Position numbers and translations under genes: made by a program | In this document: in pieces, positions 1 to 5,662 of the stretch | Layout of the letters: each line of letters begins with the position of its first letter | Position numbering within the stretch: position 1 is the first letter of the stretch | Assembly: GCA_002395965.1 (NCBI GenBank) | Contig: DGVT01000121.1 | Location: 1-6,147 of the forward strand | Source of the DNA: Porphyromonadaceae bacterium UBA4277 | Lineage (GTDB): Bacteria; Bacteroidota; Bacteroidia; Bacteroidales; Muribaculaceae | Direction of reading: 5' to 3' | Length of the DNA stretch: 6,147 nucleotides | Notes under the pieces: model-generated | The model's input: the letters and a program-made list of their open reading frames with translations, nothing else | Database searches by the model: none | What the model was told of the DNA's origin: nothing

Positions 1-47
1 AAGTATCAAGTAATAAGTATCAAGTGATAAGGGTTAAGTGGTAAGTG
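1..47. repeat. 14-bp imperfect tandem repeat (AAGTATCAAGTAAT type)
   Basis: Three consecutive 14-bp units are visible: AAGTATCAAGTAAT (1-14), AAGTATCAAGTGAT (15-28) and AAGGGTTAAGTGGT (29-42), followed by a partial AAGTG. The first two differ at one base and the third is more diverged. The array may begin left of the window. No reading frame or promoter consensus is recognisable here. It is the outermost part of the repeat stack in front of the HAD phosphatase gene. Confidence 0.8.
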
Positions 48-74
48 GCTCGTAGCTAAGAAAGCGTCAGCCCG

Positions 75-180
75 CTTGTTTACTCGTTTACTTGTTTACT
101 CGTTTACTTGTTTACTCGTTTACTTGTTTACTCGTTTACTCGTTTACTTGTTTACTCGTTTACTCGTTTACTTGTTTACT
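75..180. repeat. 8-bp tandem repeat TTTACTYG, about 13 units
   Basis: Twelve complete 8-bp units run from 79 to 174. A partial CTTG (75-78) precedes them and a partial TTTACT (175-180) follows. Each unit is TTTACTCG or TTTACTTG. The order of the variable base is C T C T C T C C T C C T, so part of the array behaves like a 16-bp unit. The tract ends 14 bp before the ATG of the HAD gene, so it lies in that gene's leader or promoter region. Eight-bp steps can change by replication slippage, which would alter spacing but not a coding frame. No TAnnTTTG promoter element is visible in the tract. The units directly abut one another, so this is not a CRISPR array. Confidence 0.93.
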
Positions 181-194
181 AAATATTAATTATT

Positions 195-1061
195 ATGCTT
201 GTGGATAGGACATTGTATGTGAGCGACATGGACGGCACCCTATTAGGTGCCGACTCGCGTGTGAGTGCTCGCAGTGTCGAGATTATTAATGAACTGATCG
301 ACAATGCCGGGCTGATGTTCACCGTTGCCACGTCGCGCAGTGCTGCCACTGTGGTGCCGCTCATGGCCGATGTGCACTGCCGATTGCCCTTCATCACACT
401 GTCGGGCGCAGCATTGTGGAATCCGCTCACGTCACGCCTTGAACAAGTCGAAGAGATTTCGCCCGACAGGGTAGATGCTGTAATGCGTGTCATGCAACGC
501 AATGGAATATCGCCGTTTGTGTATCGCAACCATGACAATACCATGATCTACACACACCACTTCGGCGAGCTCACGGCAGCCGAGCAGAAGTTTGTGGAGC
601 AACGCAGCAATCTGCCGCTCAAACGGTTTTTCCTCGGCGATGCAGCTTCATCTCACAGCCATGATGCAGCTATGCTCATCTTTGCCATGTCAACCACAGG
701 CAATCTCCAAAAGGCTTGCCATGAGATAAAAGCCGCCACCGATTGCAACACAATCTTCTATCATGATGCCGTAAATCCCCAGTGGGAATTGCTTGAGGTG
801 TATCGTGCCGGTTGCAGCAAGGCATCGGCCGTGAAACGTCTTGCGGCGGCATTAGGTGCCGAGCGCATTGTGGCGTTTGGCGACAACCTAAACGACCTGG
901 AGATGATGAGCATTGCCCACCATGCTGTGGCAGTGTCTAACGCCCTCGACCCGGTGAAAGCCGCGGCACACGAAATAATCGGTCCCAACACTGCCGACAG
1001 CGTCGCCCACTGGCTACAATCGTCATTGGAAAGCCGTATGGGCAATGTTAAGCGTCGATGA
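195..1061 (+). CDS. Cof-type HAD-IIB family hydrolase (sugar-phosphate or nucleotide phosphatase)
   Basis: This 288-aa cytosolic protein has all four haloacid dehalogenase motifs. Motif I is DMDGT, with the probable nucleophile Asp11 and acid/base Asp13. Motif II is ATSRS (45-49), with Ser47 where Cof proteins usually have Gly. Motif III is Lys209 in GCSKAS. Motif IV is GDNLND (229-234), which binds magnesium. Residues of about 85-200 between motifs II and III form the large C2-type cap that selects substrate, and the length matches the Cof family (about 260-290 aa). By family knowledge such enzymes dephosphorylate small phosphorylated metabolites such as sugar phosphates or flavin and pyridoxal phosphates; the substrate cannot be read from sequence. 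ATG 195 is chosen because an in-frame TAA lies at 180-182 and motif I starts 10 residues in. The leader is A/T-rich with no Shine-Dalgarno sequence. The 3' end overlaps the convergent yccF-like gene by 14 bp. Confidence 0.93.
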   Translation: MLVDRTLYVSDMDGTLLGADSRVSARSVEIINELIDNAGLMFTVATSRSAATVVPLMADVHCRLPFITLSGAALWNPLTSRLEQVEEISPDRVDAVMRVMQRNGISPFVYRNHDNTMIYTHHFGELTAAEQKFVEQRSNLPLKRFFLGDAASSHSHDAAMLIFAMSTTGNLQKACHEIKAATDCNTIFYHDAVNPQWELLEVYRAGCSKASAVKRLAAALGAERIVAFGDNLNDLEMMSIAHHAVAVSNALDPVKAAAHEIIGPNTADSVAHWLQSSLESRMGNVKRR

Positions 1062-1419
1062 TTTCGCGGCCGAAGGGAGTGAGTGCCATGTGAGCCATCT
1101 TGAAGTGCTGCTTGCCGAATGGGATGCCCAGGATGGTGATGTAGAGCAGGATGCCAAACCCGATGTGAGTCAGTGCAATGGGGATGCCTCCCACGAAAAA
1201 CCAGATTATGTTCATCACCGTGCTGAGGCAGCCGCTTGTGGGCTTGCGCACCACTTTCTTGCCGAAAGGCCACAGACACAGCATGCCTAATTTGAGCGAC
1301 TGAATGCCGAACGGGATGCCGATGATGGTTATCATCAGTGCGAGCGAAGCGAGAATGTATTCGATGGCAGTCTCAATTCCGCCGAAAATGAGCCAAATGA
1401 TGTTGCCTAAGAATTTCAT
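1048..1419 (-). CDS. YccF domain-containing inner-membrane protein
   Basis: This is a hydrophobic 123-aa protein of the YccF (DUF307) family, whose biochemical role is unknown. It has two internal repeats, each starting with a NIIW...GG segment (residues 5-14 and 70-78) and continuing through GIPFG (34-38 and 98-102) to a PFG near the end (51-53 and 115-117). The repeats are separated by a short polar stretch around 54-66. Each contains a long apolar span likely to cross the membrane. The open frame extends 19 codons further upstream, but those codons read the TTTACTCG repeat and give a basic, unrelated tail. The start is therefore placed at MKFLGNIIW, preceded by an A-rich AAAAAGAACAACA leader typical of Bacteroidota. 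No promoter consensus is evident. It converges with the HAD gene, with no room for a separate intergenic terminator. The family assignment is confident; the function is not known. Confidence 0.9.
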   Translation of the reverse strand: MKFLGNIIWLIFGGIETAIEYILASLALMITIIGIPFGIQSLKLGMLCLWPFGKKVVRKPTSGCLSTVMNIIWFFVGGIPIALTHIGFGILLYITILGIPFGKQHFKMAHMALTPFGREIIDA

Positions 1420-1441
1420 TGTTGTTCTTTTTATTAGTTTT

Positions 1442-1460
1442 AGTAAACGAGTAAACAAGC
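1442..1460 (-). repeat. Inverted copy of the 8-bp repeat array edge in the yccF leader
   Basis: Read on the minus strand this is GCTTGTTTACTCGTTTACT, a perfect 19-bp match to positions 74-92 at the left edge of the TTTACTYG array. It holds just over two repeat units and ends 22 bp before the chosen yccF start, so it lies in that gene's leader in the sense direction. It could be a reduced or seed form of the expanded array in front of the HAD gene. Confidence 0.85.
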
Positions 1461-1472
1461 TGTCAAGTAGTG

Positions 1473-1508
1473 CCAAGCATTGCTTGGTAGCTACGAGCTA
1501 TAAGCCAC
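1473..1508 (-). repeat. Small inverted repeats and a GTGGCT...CGTAGCTA block shared with 45-58
   Basis: On the minus strand this reads GTGGCT-TATAGCT-CGTAGCTA followed by CCAAGC-AAT-GCTTGG. The first part equals GTGGCTCGTAGCTA at 45-58 except for a 7-bp insertion (TATAGCT) that looks like a duplication of the adjoining CGTAGCT. The second part (1473-1487) is a 6-bp perfect inverted repeat with a 3-nt loop. TAGCT-ACG-AGCTA (1488-1500) is itself a 5-bp inverted repeat. Just outside, GCGC-GAT-GCGC (1513-1523) is another short palindrome. No T-tract follows, so these are not convincing intrinsic terminators. Confidence 0.65.
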
Positions 1509-1526
1509 AAGAGCGCGATGCGCCCC

Positions 1527-1558
1527 ATTATTCATTATTCATTATTAATTATTCATTA
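1527..1558. repeat. 7-bp A/T tandem repeat (ATTATTC)
   Basis: Four 7-bp units abut: ATTATTC (1527-1533), ATTATTC (1534-1540), ATTATTA (1541-1547) and ATTATTC (1548-1554), followed by a partial ATTA. The tract lies in the spacer between the yccF leader and the end of priA. The rest of the spacer up to 1643 shows only a weak TGGCA/TGCCA inverted repeat (1568-1584) and no clear promoter, terminator or coding frame. Confidence 0.8.
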
Positions 1559-1643
1559 AATCGTTGATGGCAAAAAGTGTGCCAAGAGAGCGTGCAGGTC
1601 GGGTGTTTGTTATCGCAAGTTGGTTGTTATTAGATGGCTGTGA

Positions 1644-4103
1644 TTACACCGGATCTACGTCGTAGTGCAGGCGCACGCTCTTCATTCGGCTGTCGATGTC
1701 GAGCATTTGCACATAGAGGTCTCGCAGGATTTTCTTGACCTTTGGCATTGATGCTTGCAATTCAATCTTGAGCATGATTTGCCTGATGTGCATCTGCTGT
1801 ATTCGTGCCACCATGGGGCTCTCGGGTCCCATGACGCGGTTGCCGAACACTTGCCTCAGCAGCTGGCTGTAGCGCACGGCCAGTTCACCCACGGTTGCCT
1901 CGTCGCGGTGTCGCAGATAGATGTTGATGATGCGCACAAACGGTGGGTAGCCAAACCGCTGCCTCTCGTTGAGCTCATGCTTGAAAAAGCCGTTATAGTC
2001 GTGTTTGATGACGAAGTCGATGATAGGGTGCTGTGGCTGGCTGGTCTGTATGATTACTTGCCCCTGCTTGTGGGCCCGTCCGGCCCGTCCGGCCACTTGT
2101 TCCATCATGTCGAATGCGCGTTCGCTTGAGCGGAAATCCGGGAACGAAATCATGGTGTCGGCATTCAGTATGCCCACGATGCTCACGGCATCGAAGTCGA
2201 GTCCTTTGGTCACCATCTGCGTGCCCACCAGAATGTTTGTCTTGTGGGTTGAAAAGTCGTCGATGATGCGGTCGTAGCTGGCCTTGCTGCGAGTGGTGTC
2301 CAGGTCCATGCGTGAGATTTTCTCGCCGGGAAATGCCTGGTCTATTTCGTCCTCGATGCGCTCGGTGCCGTAGCCCACAATCTCAATGCCAGGCATCTGG
2401 CATGCAGGGCACAGGTTGGGCAGTGAGATGGTGTAGCCGCAGTAGTGGCATGTGAGAGCGTGTGTGTGCTTGTGGTAGGTGAGTGAGACGTCGCAGTTCT
2501 CGCATGTGGGCACCCATCCGCATTCCTTGCAGCGCACCATGGGTGCATAACCGCGTCGGTTCTGGAACATGATTACCTGTTCGCCTGCCTTTAGAGCTTG
2601 CCGGCAATCGTCGATGAGCTCTTGCGAGAACAGCCCTTCCATTTCGCGCTTCTTGCGTGCGATCTTGGTGTCGATAACCTTTACGAGAGGCATCTTGATG
2701 TCGGCATAGCGTGTGAGCAGTTCGACGAGGCCATACTTTCCGTTGACGGCGCGGTGGTAAACCTCAACAGCCGGTGTGGCCGAGCCCAGCAGCGTCTTGG
2801 CTCCGTGCATCGAGGCCAGGACCATGGCAGCGTTGCGGCCGTTGTAGCGTGGTGCCGGGTCCTGCTGCTTGTAGCTGCTGTCGTGCTCTTCGTCAACGAT
2901 GACCAGTCCCAGCTTGCTGTAAGGCAGGAAAATGCTGGATCGCACGCCAATCACCACGCACGGGTCGGAACTGTGCAACAATCGCCGCCAGATATCTACT
3001 CGCTCATTGTCGCTGAATTTTGAGTGGTAGATGAGCAGACGGTCGCCGAACACTACCTTGAGCCGCCGTGTGAGTTGGGTGGTGAGTGCAATCTCCGGCA
3101 CTAAGTATAAGGCTTGCAGTCCCAGGCGCAGTGTGTCGGCAATCAGGTGCATATAGATCGACGTCTTTCCGCTCGAGGTGACCCCATGCAGCAGTGTTAT
3201 GTCGTGTGACTTGAATGAGCGGTGAATTTCGGTGTAGGCTCGCTGCTGCTCAGCCGACAACTGTGGCGGATTTTCGAGTTGTGTGCCTAATGCTGCAAAA
3301 CGGTTTATTTCGCGTTTATAGACTTCAAAGATGCCTCGTTGCTGAGCTGCGCTGAGCACAGCTTGTGTGACACCGCAGTGTGCAAGCAGCTCATCTTTGG
3401 TCACTTCCTTAGGCTTGCCGGCCGGGCTGAGCCAGTGCGACAGGTCGAGGTAGGCCAGTAGCAGTTGCTCTTGCTTGTGGGCACGCTTCACCATGTCGAA
3501 GAAGGCATGCAGGCGCTCTTTGTCGGCATGGTCGATGGTGAGCCGCACACAAGCGATGGTTTTCGGGCGGTAGTTGTCGATCACTCGCTCATTAACATGA
3601 ATTGCATCCTTTTCCAGCAGCCGGTGTACGATGGCTTCCACGGCCTTGACGCCTGTAGCATTGGCAATGTCGGCAATCTGCACACGTCCGCGCTGGGTGG
3701 TGACGTTGAGCACCATCATCTCATTGTCGCTCAGCCGGTGCTCGGGGTCTTCCTCAAAGTCGGGGTTGGGACTTATAAATGTCTCACTCTCAAGCTTCAG
3801 GCTGCTGGGTAGTGCGGCTTTATATACCTCGCCCATCGAGCAGAGATAGTAGTCGGCAATCCACTGCCAGAATTTTAGTTGAGGGTGTCGCAGGATGGGT
3901 GAGTCGTCAAGCACCGAGATTATTTCTTTAACCTGATAGCCTTTAGGCTCCACGTTGTGTGTGCTGAGAACTATGGCGGTGTAGATTTTCTTGCGGCCGA
4001 AGGGCACAAGCACGCGGCTGCCGACAGTCACAGCGATGTCTTGTGGCAGGCGGTAGGTGTAGGTGCCGGGTAACGACAGCGGTAGCAAAACTTCGGCAAA
4101 CAT
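1644..4103 (-). CDS. priA: Primosomal protein N' (replication restart helicase PriA)
   Basis: PriA recognises stalled or collapsed replication forks, unwinds the lagging-strand arm 3' to 5', and reloads the replicative helicase. The 819-aa protein shows the full order of parts. The N-terminal 3'-end binding domain covers about 1-105, followed by a winged-helix and linker region. Walker A is GVTSSGKTS (307-315, Lys313), motif II is DEEH (404-407), and GSATP is at 440-444. A cysteine-rich insert has Cys525, 528, 534, 537, 552, 555, 565 and 568, which should bind two zinc ions. GTQMVTKGLDF is at 627-637 and motif VI QVAGRAGR at 669-676. The cysteine spacing (2-5-2-14-2-9-2) is the one I recall for E. 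coli PriA. The protein is longer than the 732-aa E. coli enzyme, and the extra length falls before Walker A. The start lies 9 bp after the stop of the upstream glycosyltransferase gene with no Shine-Dalgarno sequence, so it is probably read from the same transcript. No clear intrinsic terminator follows it. Confidence 0.98.
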   Translation of the reverse strand: MFAEVLLPLSLPGTYTYRLPQDIAVTVGSRVLVPFGRKKIYTAIVLSTHNVEPKGYQVKEIISVLDDSPILRHPQLKFWQWIADYYLCSMGEVYKAALPSSLKLESETFISPNPDFEEDPEHRLSDNEMMVLNVTTQRGRVQIADIANATGVKAVEAIVHRLLEKDAIHVNERVIDNYRPKTIACVRLTIDHADKERLHAFFDMVKRAHKQEQLLLAYLDLSHWLSPAGKPKEVTKDELLAHCGVTQAVLSAAQQRGIFEVYKREINRFAALGTQLENPPQLSAEQQRAYTEIHRSFKSHDITLLHGVTSSGKTSIYMHLIADTLRLGLQALYLVPEIALTTQLTRRLKVVFGDRLLIYHSKFSDNERVDIWRRLLHSSDPCVVIGVRSSIFLPYSKLGLVIVDEEHDSSYKQQDPAPRYNGRNAAMVLASMHGAKTLLGSATPAVEVYHRAVNGKYGLVELLTRYADIKMPLVKVIDTKIARKKREMEGLFSQELIDDCRQALKAGEQVIMFQNRRGYAPMVRCKECGWVPTCENCDVSLTYHKHTHALTCHYCGYTISLPNLCPACQMPGIEIVGYGTERIEDEIDQAFPGEKISRMDLDTTRSKASYDRIIDDFSTHKTNILVGTQMVTKGLDFDAVSIVGILNADTMISFPDFRSSERAFDMMEQVAGRAGRAHKQGQVIIQTSQPQHPIIDFVIKHDYNGFFKHELNERQRFGYPPFVRIINIYLRHRDEATVGELAVRYSQLLRQVFGNRVMGPESPMVARIQQMHIRQIMLKIELQASMPKVKKILRDLYVQMLDIDSRMKSVRLHYDVDPV

Positions 4104-4112
4104 GGTGGCGTG

Positions 4113-5306
4113 TTATTGTGCATGGTTGGCTTGTGGCACATTGAGTGCCTCAAGATATATTTTGTTCTCTTTGACAGCTGTAGCCTCCCAGCTGATGTGC
4201 TGCGGTAGTGACTGCTGCACACGTCCTTGAAGCATCTCAACCGCTCTGTTGGTGAAATTGTCGAGGAAGTTGTCGTCGATGTCGATGGCATTTTCGCGGC
4301 CTATTCCCTCGGCGGTGCCCACGACGTTTGTGGCCACCACGTTGGCCCCGCACTGCAGCGCTTCGAGGGTGACCAACGGCAGGCCTTCGAGCAGGCTGGG
4401 GAGCACCAGCACATCGGTGCAGTTCATGAGCCGGGGCATCATGTCTAATGGCTGCATGCCCCACATCTTGCAGTCGATGTGCTGCTGTGCCATGGCTTGC
4501 TCCACCTCATGGTGCTGTATGCCGTGCCCTATGGTCCAGAATGTTACCGGTTTGCCGTATTTTCGTGCTATTTCGGTGAAAATGCGGGGTAGGAGAGTGA
4601 CGTTTTTCACCGGCTCGAAGCGTCCCACAAATGTCACCACCTTAGTGCCTTCTACCCCAAATTGCTGGCGCAAAGCCGCGCGCTCGTCGTCGGGGTAGCG
4701 TGTGAATGCTTTTGATGCTCCGTTAAAGAGTACGTCGGCCGGGAAGCCGGTGGTGAGAAGCAGGGCCTTCTCATGAAGTCCGTGGCTGACGAAGAAATTC
4801 ATGTCGGCTCCGTGCAGCAGCTCGCACGTCACGGCCTTGAGCATGGGGTCGCGCGGAGGGTCGGTGTAGATGCTGGCTCCGTGCCATGTGATGAAATGCG
4901 GGATGTGGTGCATTGCTGCCGCGCGCTGGGCCACGATGCCTGCCATGCGGTCGTGTGCCGATATCAGGTGGTAGCTGCTCATGCTGCCGGCCAGGTCGTC
5001 GAGCCAGTGGAGCAGGTGCGGTGGGCGCCGTCCCAGCAGGCGGTGCCCCAAGGCGTCGAGCCAGCTGCGCTTGAACCAGTGCATGTGAAATGTCTCGCCG
5101 TCGGCCTCGATGGTTTGCGGCCGGTCGGCCTGATGCTTGCTGCCGCGCAACTTGCTCATCACTGTGCCGTCATACACCTGCAGCATATGCAGGTCGATGT
5201 CGTAGGGTGCAATGCGGCGCAGGTGCTTCACACGATTGAGCACGGCGTTGAACACTCCGAGGCGGTTGTTGATGTTCCCTTCAAAGATGACGGCTATGCG
5301 TTTCAT
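4113..5306 (-). CDS. GT4-type family glycosyltransferase (GT-B fold)
   Basis: This 397-aa protein begins MKRIAVIFEG and has the two-domain GT-B layout. The N-terminal acceptor domain (about 1-195) contains ITWHGASIY at 139-147. The C-terminal domain binds the nucleotide sugar, with TFVGRFEPVKN (225-235) and LPSLLEGLPLVTLEALQCG (302-320). In the latter, Glu307 and Glu315 form the E-x7-E motif of retaining GT4 enzymes. By family knowledge it transfers a sugar from a nucleotide donor to a glycan or lipid-linked acceptor at the cytoplasmic side of the membrane; donor and acceptor cannot be told. The open frame extends 19 codons upstream to 5363, but that ATG sits inside the -33/-7 promoter region. 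The start is therefore placed at 5306, about 20 nt after the expected transcription start. It is the first gene of a unit with priA. It stands alone, not in a capsule or LPS cluster visible here. Confidence 0.92.
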   Translation of the reverse strand: MKRIAVIFEGNINNRLGVFNAVLNRVKHLRRIAPYDIDLHMLQVYDGTVMSKLRGSKHQADRPQTIEADGETFHMHWFKRSWLDALGHRLLGRRPPHLLHWLDDLAGSMSSYHLISAHDRMAGIVAQRAAAMHHIPHFITWHGASIYTDPPRDPMLKAVTCELLHGADMNFFVSHGLHEKALLLTTGFPADVLFNGASKAFTRYPDDERAALRQQFGVEGTKVVTFVGRFEPVKNVTLLPRIFTEIARKYGKPVTFWTIGHGIQHHEVEQAMAQQHIDCKMWGMQPLDMMPRLMNCTDVLVLPSLLEGLPLVTLEALQCGANVVATNVVGTAEGIGRENAIDIDDNFLDNFTNRAVEMLQGRVQQSLPQHISWEATAVKENKIYLEALNVPQANHAQ

Positions 5307-5332
5307 TGTCTTGTGGCTTTGGTGATGTTTTA

Positions 5333-5364
5333 CAAAGTTAGTGCGTTTTTGTGATATGTACAAA
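5333..5364 (-). promoter_or_regulatory. Bacteroidota-type promoter for the glycosyltransferase-priA unit
   Basis: On the minus strand TTTG (5364-5361) is followed by a 20-bp spacer and TAACTTTG (5340-5333). This matches the TTTG/TAnnTTTG consensus of the Bacteroidota primary sigma factor. Transcription should begin near 5326-5328, leaving a leader of about 20 nt before the ATG at 5306. The TTTG element is also the end of the T-rich tail of the preceding tRNA terminator. Confidence 0.85.
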
Positions 5365-5396
5365 GAAAAAGGCTAAATCTTTTCGACTTAGCCTTT
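5361..5396 (-). terminator. Intrinsic terminator of the tRNA-fMet gene
   Basis: On the minus strand AAAGGCTAA (5396-5388) pairs with TTAGCCTTT (5376-5368) as a 9-bp stem. The inner bases can form two more pairs after one mismatch, around a 5-nt loop. The tail is TTTTTCTTTG. The stem begins only 6 bp after the last tRNA base, so it should end the short tRNA transcript. The tail runs directly into the promoter of the next gene. Confidence 0.8.
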
Positions 5397-5402
5397 GCTG
5401 TG

Positions 5403-5474
<72 letters not shown>

Positions 5475-5499
5475 ATGTGTCTTTTTTGTTTTGCGAGTG

Positions 5500-5530
5500 C
5501 AAAGGTACTGCTTTTTTTTGACATGGCAAG
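5500..5530 (-). promoter_or_regulatory. Bacteroidota-type promoter for tRNA-fMet
   Basis: On the minus strand TACCTTTG (5507-5500) is a perfect TAnnTTTG -7 element. CTTG (5530-5527) lies 19 bp upstream and matches three of four bases of the -33 TTTG. The spacer contains a run of eight A. Transcription should begin around 5493-5495, giving a 5' leader of about 20 nt for RNase P to remove before position 5474. Confidence 0.82.
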
Positions 5531-5540
5531 TGTTTGGCCG

Positions 5541-5584
5541 AAAAAAGAACGTGAAAAGCATGCTTTTTAACATACTTTTCACGT
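5541..5584 (-). terminator. Intrinsic terminator after the fumarase gene
   Basis: ACGTGAAAAG (5549-5558) and CTTTTCACGT (5575-5584) form a perfect 10-bp stem with a 16-nt loop. On the minus strand it is followed by TCTTTTTT. It lies about 80 bp after the fumarase stop codon and just before the tRNA promoter, insulating the tRNA from read-through. One arm also belongs to a nested palindrome, AAAAGCATGCTTTT (5554-5567), which offers a weaker alternative hairpin. Confidence 0.85.
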
Positions 5585-5600
5585 GTGGGGGGCTCGCTGA

Positions 5601-5660
5601 GCTTTTCTAGGGCTTCCTAGGCTTTCCTAGAATCTCCTAAGATTTCCTGGGGCTTCTTGC
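5601..5660. repeat. 10-bp imperfect tandem repeat (plus strand GSTTTCCTAG)
   Basis: Six consecutive 10-bp units can be lined up: GCTTTTCTAG, GGCTTCCTAG, GCTTTCCTAG, AATCTCCTAA, GATTTCCTGG and GGCTTCTTGC. The core CTTTCCTAG decays toward the fumarase end. On the fumarase sense strand the unit reads CTAGGAAAGC. The tract occupies nearly all the space between the stop codon at 5663 and a short GCTC/GAGC hairpin (5592-5602) next to the terminator, so it would be transcribed as the 3' untranslated region. Confidence 0.8.
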
Positions 5661-5662
5661 GG

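Noticed and set aside
75..180. Regular repeats considered as a CRISPR array
   Set aside because: The 8-bp units abut directly with no spacers, and there is no cas gene in the window.
75..194. Promoter for the HAD gene inside the 8-bp array
   Set aside because: No TAnnTTTG match is present in the array or the 14 bp after it, so no promoter can be placed from sequence alone.
761..1279. Minus-strand open frame of 172 codons across the HAD and yccF genes
   Set aside because: It runs through two well-supported genes in another frame and resembles no family.
74..1460. Invertible segment bounded by the 19-bp inverted repeats
   Set aside because: No recombinase gene is nearby, the repeats are low-complexity tandem units, and 19 bp is short for homologous recombination. 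A shared leader module explains the orientation equally well.
1568..1584. TGGCA/TGCCA inverted repeat as a priA terminator
   Set aside because: The stem is only 5 bp, and no T-tract follows it on the minus strand.
4773..5354. Plus-strand open frame of 193 codons opposite the glycosyltransferase gene
   Set aside because: It is antisense to a gene with clear GT4 motifs, and its own translation shows no recognisable domain or motif. Long antisense frames are common in this codon use.
5307..5363. Longer N-terminus of the glycosyltransferase starting at 5363
   Set aside because: This ATG lies between the -33 and -7 elements of the promoter, upstream of the expected transcription start. The GT-B fold begins naturally at MKRIAVIF.
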